Below, in pieces: positions 61,701-64,000 of a stretch of DNA of 64,000 nucleotides (position 1 is the first letter of the stretch; the number at the start of each line of letters is the position of its first letter). Source of the stretch: Lycium barbarum (Eukaryota > Streptophyta > Magnoliopsida > Solanales > Solanaceae). The position numbers and the translations under genes are program-made. Below the pieces are notes generated by a model. It made no database searches. It was not told where the DNA came from and worked only from the letters and a program-made list of their open reading frames with translations. The DNA is taken from the NCBI RefSeq assembly GCF_019175385.1, contig NC_083339.1, positions 82,076,120 through 82,140,119 of the forward strand, read 5' to 3'.

Positions 61701-62808
61701 TTGAAAGAATTTGATATGACTATTACTTCGATTTGCAAGTATGATCATTTTACTTATGTTTGAGGTTATGATAATGATTTTATGCATATGACTACTCACG
61801 ACTCTACTCGTGCATTCTGTTATTCCTTTCGCCGAGTCCCGGGTCGGTTCTGTTATCGTGCGCATTTTGATATACTCCAGAGTTATGCTATGTTTATGGT
61901 TCACCGAGCTACTCGCAAAAGAGGGCCGGGTTCCACATATATTTGGTGTTATGCTGTGTATGGCGTTATGTTGTGATGTGATATGTGACGGGGATACGGA
62001 GATTTGAAACCTTCTGGTGTTATGCTATGTTATGGCGCCATTGACGGGCGGGCGACCATATTCTTCTGTACCTTATGCATGACTTATATTTTGAAAGTAA
62101 ACATTTTGATATGTTGAATTTCTACTTATGTTCTGTACTACTATTTCTTTTATGCCTCAGATTTGTTCTCTGTATCTTCTGCTTTGCATACTCAGTACAT
62201 ATTTCGTACTGACCCCCCTTTCTTCGGGGGGTTGCGTTTCATGCCCGCAGGTACAGACGCACAGTTTGGTGATCCACCAGTTTAGGATACCCTCTTCTGC
62301 TGTTTGGAGTGCTCCTCTTATTCCGGAGCCTACATTTTGGTATATATTCGGTCTTTGCATATGTATATATTTGTTCAGGGGTACGGCGAGGCCCTGTCCC
62401 GCCATATGATACGGTTGGTCTGTTTAGAGGTCTGTAGACGTACATGTGGGTTGTGCCTACTTCTCTTCAGATGTGTTTGTATGATCCTACTCGTTATGGC
62501 AGCCTTGTCGGCGTGCATTTTGTATATATTTTGGGGCCGTTGTGCCATTTGATAGCCTTGTCGGCTTTTGATATATGTATACGCATCTGGTTGTGCTGAA
62601 ATGTGGGCGATGTATATTCCGCCAACTCTTTTGGTTTTGATATGATATTTTGTACGTGAAATCGCGTCAGATAATATTTGTTTCTAGCTCTGTTTAAAAT
62701 GATGAATATGAAGTCTGAGTTAAGCGATAAAATGACGATTTGGTTTGTATGTCTGTTTGGGTGTCCAAGTGGGGCACCAGTCACGGCCCACGGGGCTGGG
62801 TCGTGACA
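58745..62808 (+). repeat. Element N 5' LTR (about 4064 bp)
   Basis: The start is degenerate (tatttcactcc versus TGTTACACTCC in the 3' copy) and the end is GGGTCGTGACA. It includes the ggagattagggattaatt stretch shared with LTR M (near 59457), ccgagtcccgggtcgg and gagggccgggttcc blocks (61833-61935), the paired hairpin with a six-pair C/G stem (62192-62231), and agccttgtcggc repeats (62500-62570). Confidence 0.8.
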
Positions 62809-63497
62809 GAAGTGGTATCAGAGTGGTTTGTCCTCGGAATGTCTACAGACCGTGTCGAGTAGCGTCTTGTTTATCGATGTGTTGTGCACAACATCTATAA
62901 ACAGGAGGCTACAGGACATTTAGGATGTTACCTTTCCTTCATATCTTAGATCGTGCGATAGAGCCCAGTCATAGGAAATGAAATTCCTTATACTAACCCT
63001 TGATTTCAGCAGTAGAACGGCATCGACCGAAGAAAGTGACTGATGATATTGGAAGTTTCAAAGCACGCAGGTAAGCAACGGTACGAAGAATGTATGTCGG
63101 GTAAGGTATTAGAAGTATGATTGAAACGTAAAGTTGAAGATTGAAGGAGAAAGTAAACAGGAAAGTATAAAAGGTGATGTTTGAGTTGAGCATACGAGGT
63201 ATGTTCATCATTTTCGTATTATTGCAGATATTGGGAGCCCTGTGTGGCTATGATACGATATGAGATATACATATAAATGTTGGCCCTGTGAGGCATTGTT
63301 GGTATTTTCTGCATGCAGGTTTTGGGATAGTAAGAACTACAGAGGAAACTCTGTCCAAATTTTCCCAGAAAAAAAAAATTGATTGTCTGATAAGACTATA
63401 TGTTATGACGATAAAGGAAACCTTTCCGAAATTTTTTTATAGAACCTTACGGAACCAATTTAACATTCGAGGACGAATGTTCCTAAGGTGGGGAGAA
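62809..63497 (+). other. Element N interior: leader, gag remnant, polypurine tract
   Basis: The primer site TGGTATCAGAGT (62813-62824) is one base off the C and M site. The leader hairpin with GTGCAC (62869-62902) and the gatcgtgcgatagagc word are kept. Near 63020, cgaccgaagaaagtgac resembles the coding start of gag, with its ATG gone. Then coding sequence is absent, and 63280-63372 instead resembles part of LTR F. The interior ends with AACATTCG-agga-CGAATGTT (63462-63481) and the purine tract (63484-63497). Confidence 0.78.
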
Positions 63498-63636
63498 TGT
63501 TACACTCCATAATAATCCGTGTTACTTGTAGTAAAACAAGAAAAAAAATGAGTTATGAAGGTTCAGGGAAAGTAAATCGAGTTAGTAAGAATATCGTTAT
63601 GTATATGGTTGCCTTAAGTATCCCGAGGTGACATGG
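63498..63636 (+). repeat. Element N 3' LTR, first 139 bp
   Basis: Begins TGTTACACTCC directly after the polypurine tract and matches the start of the 5' LTR. It is interrupted at 63637, where the 5' copy continues with taacctaaagg but this copy switches to a new LTR start. Confidence 0.8.
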
Positions 63637-64000
63637 TGTTATATCCTGTATTTTTGAACCTCGGAGTATCTACTGGGGTGGGGCCCACACACTGATTTTT
63701 TTTATTTTTTTTTGTAACATCTGAAAAGTCATATGATCACATATGTAAAGTTAAACACAACTCATGAAGTATCCTTGGGCCAAATCAAAGTGGAAGCCCT
63801 CCAAACGAATATTTTTAAGAAAACGTTTTCGGGTGACCTGACTTTGAGGGGCAAAAACGGTATTATAAGTTTGTAATTTGGAAAAATACCAAGAAATAGA
63901 AGTTGTAGATAATTGAATTATCTTTCCATCCATAGGTCGTGGGTTCCCAGGTGACGTCGGTACAAGGAGATATGAACGTTTTAAGGTCGAAAGGTCAGTG
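63637..64000 (+). repeat. LTR O: start of another inserted LTR, runs off the edge
   Basis: Begins TGTTATATCCTGTA, matching the E-type LTR start. Its break from the N sequence is exact. The left target duplication would be CATGG (63632-63636). Only 364 bp are visible, with no coding content. Whether it is a solo LTR or a full element cannot be seen. Confidence 0.65.

Larger units (their letters stand above)
48241..64000 (+). mobile_element. Element M: gypsy element inserted in L, right part outside window
   Basis: Plus-strand element starting with its 5' LTR at 48241 within the L integrase. The left target duplication would be TCTTT (48236-48240). Gag-pol runs to 54886, where K breaks it. The remaining pol and 3' LTR lie beyond the nested K, N and O insertions, past the right edge. 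The M leader and gag are close to those of C. Confidence 0.8.
58745..64000 (+). mobile_element. Element N: long-LTR element with deleted interior
   Basis: 5' LTR about 58745-62808, primer site, about 690 bp of interior, polypurine tract, and the start of the 3' LTR (63498), which is broken by O at 63637. The LTR starts match over about 139 bp (58745-58883 and 63498-63636) with about 9-10 differences by eye. It has no gag or pol, so it could move only with proteins from relatives. Confidence 0.8.

Noticed and set aside
1..64000. Host plant gene, CRISPR array, rRNA or telomere repeats
   Set aside because: Every long frame maps to retrotransposon proteins, the regular repeats are minisatellites without spacer structure, and no rRNA or telomere motif was seen.

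Overview
The window is plant intergenic heterochromatin made almost entirely of LTR retrotransposons inserted into one another. I found no host gene, rRNA or tRNA gene. Almost every element is a Ty3/gypsy chromovirus of the Tekay/Del type: long LTRs (2.5-4 kb), a primer-binding site matching initiator tRNA-Met (TGGTATCAGAGC), one gag-pol reading frame, and an integrase ending in a chromodomain-like segment. A Tat/Ogre-type integrase remnant also occurs. Long-LTR Tekay/Del elements beside Tat elements suggest a large-genome dicot. Solanaceae (pepper, tobacco or a relative) is my best guess, by inference only. Elements are labelled A to O.

Left nest (1-46734). The outermost element is H (minus strand; gag and RT start at 37390-42113, 5' LTR from 42321). 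H is broken by solo LTR I (38483-41076, TSD CTGAG) and by LTR G, whose right end is 37389. G is split by A (5' LTR 1060-3590, gag running off the left edge) and by B (4259-35970, TSD TATTG). B is complete but decayed. It is broken in integrase by solo LTR E (8230-12280, TSD CTTGA) and in its leader by solo LTR D (15976-33407, TSD ATTAG). D is itself broken by C (17718-28754, TSD AGTGC), the youngest complete element, and by solo LTR F (29480-32496, TSD CAACA). The deepest path, H > G > B > D > C, has five levels. J (about 44539-46734) is a further LTR next to the truncated 5' LTR of H.

Right nest (46735-64000). A Tat/Ogre remnant L (integrase C-terminus, minus strand) is broken at 48241 by M (plus strand; 5' LTR 48241-51471, decayed gag-pol). 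M is broken in RNase H by K (minus strand; 3' LTR 54887-58078). K is broken by N (58745 onward), which has long LTRs around only about 690 bp of non-coding interior. The second LTR of N is broken at 63637 by the start of another LTR, O. This path is also five levels deep.

Only C keeps a long gag-protease-RT-RNase H frame (20852-24406); its integrase lies beyond one in-frame stop and contains a second. The other coding regions are pseudogenes with many stops and frameshifts. The most interesting signals are non-coding. A paired hairpin recurs in at least 14 LTR copies with compensating base changes in its stems. A hairpin just downstream of the primer-binding site shows a self-complementary GTGCAC or GCGCGC loop. 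An inverted repeat sits beside every visible polypurine tract. All are proposed from reading the sequence by eye, without folding or database searches.
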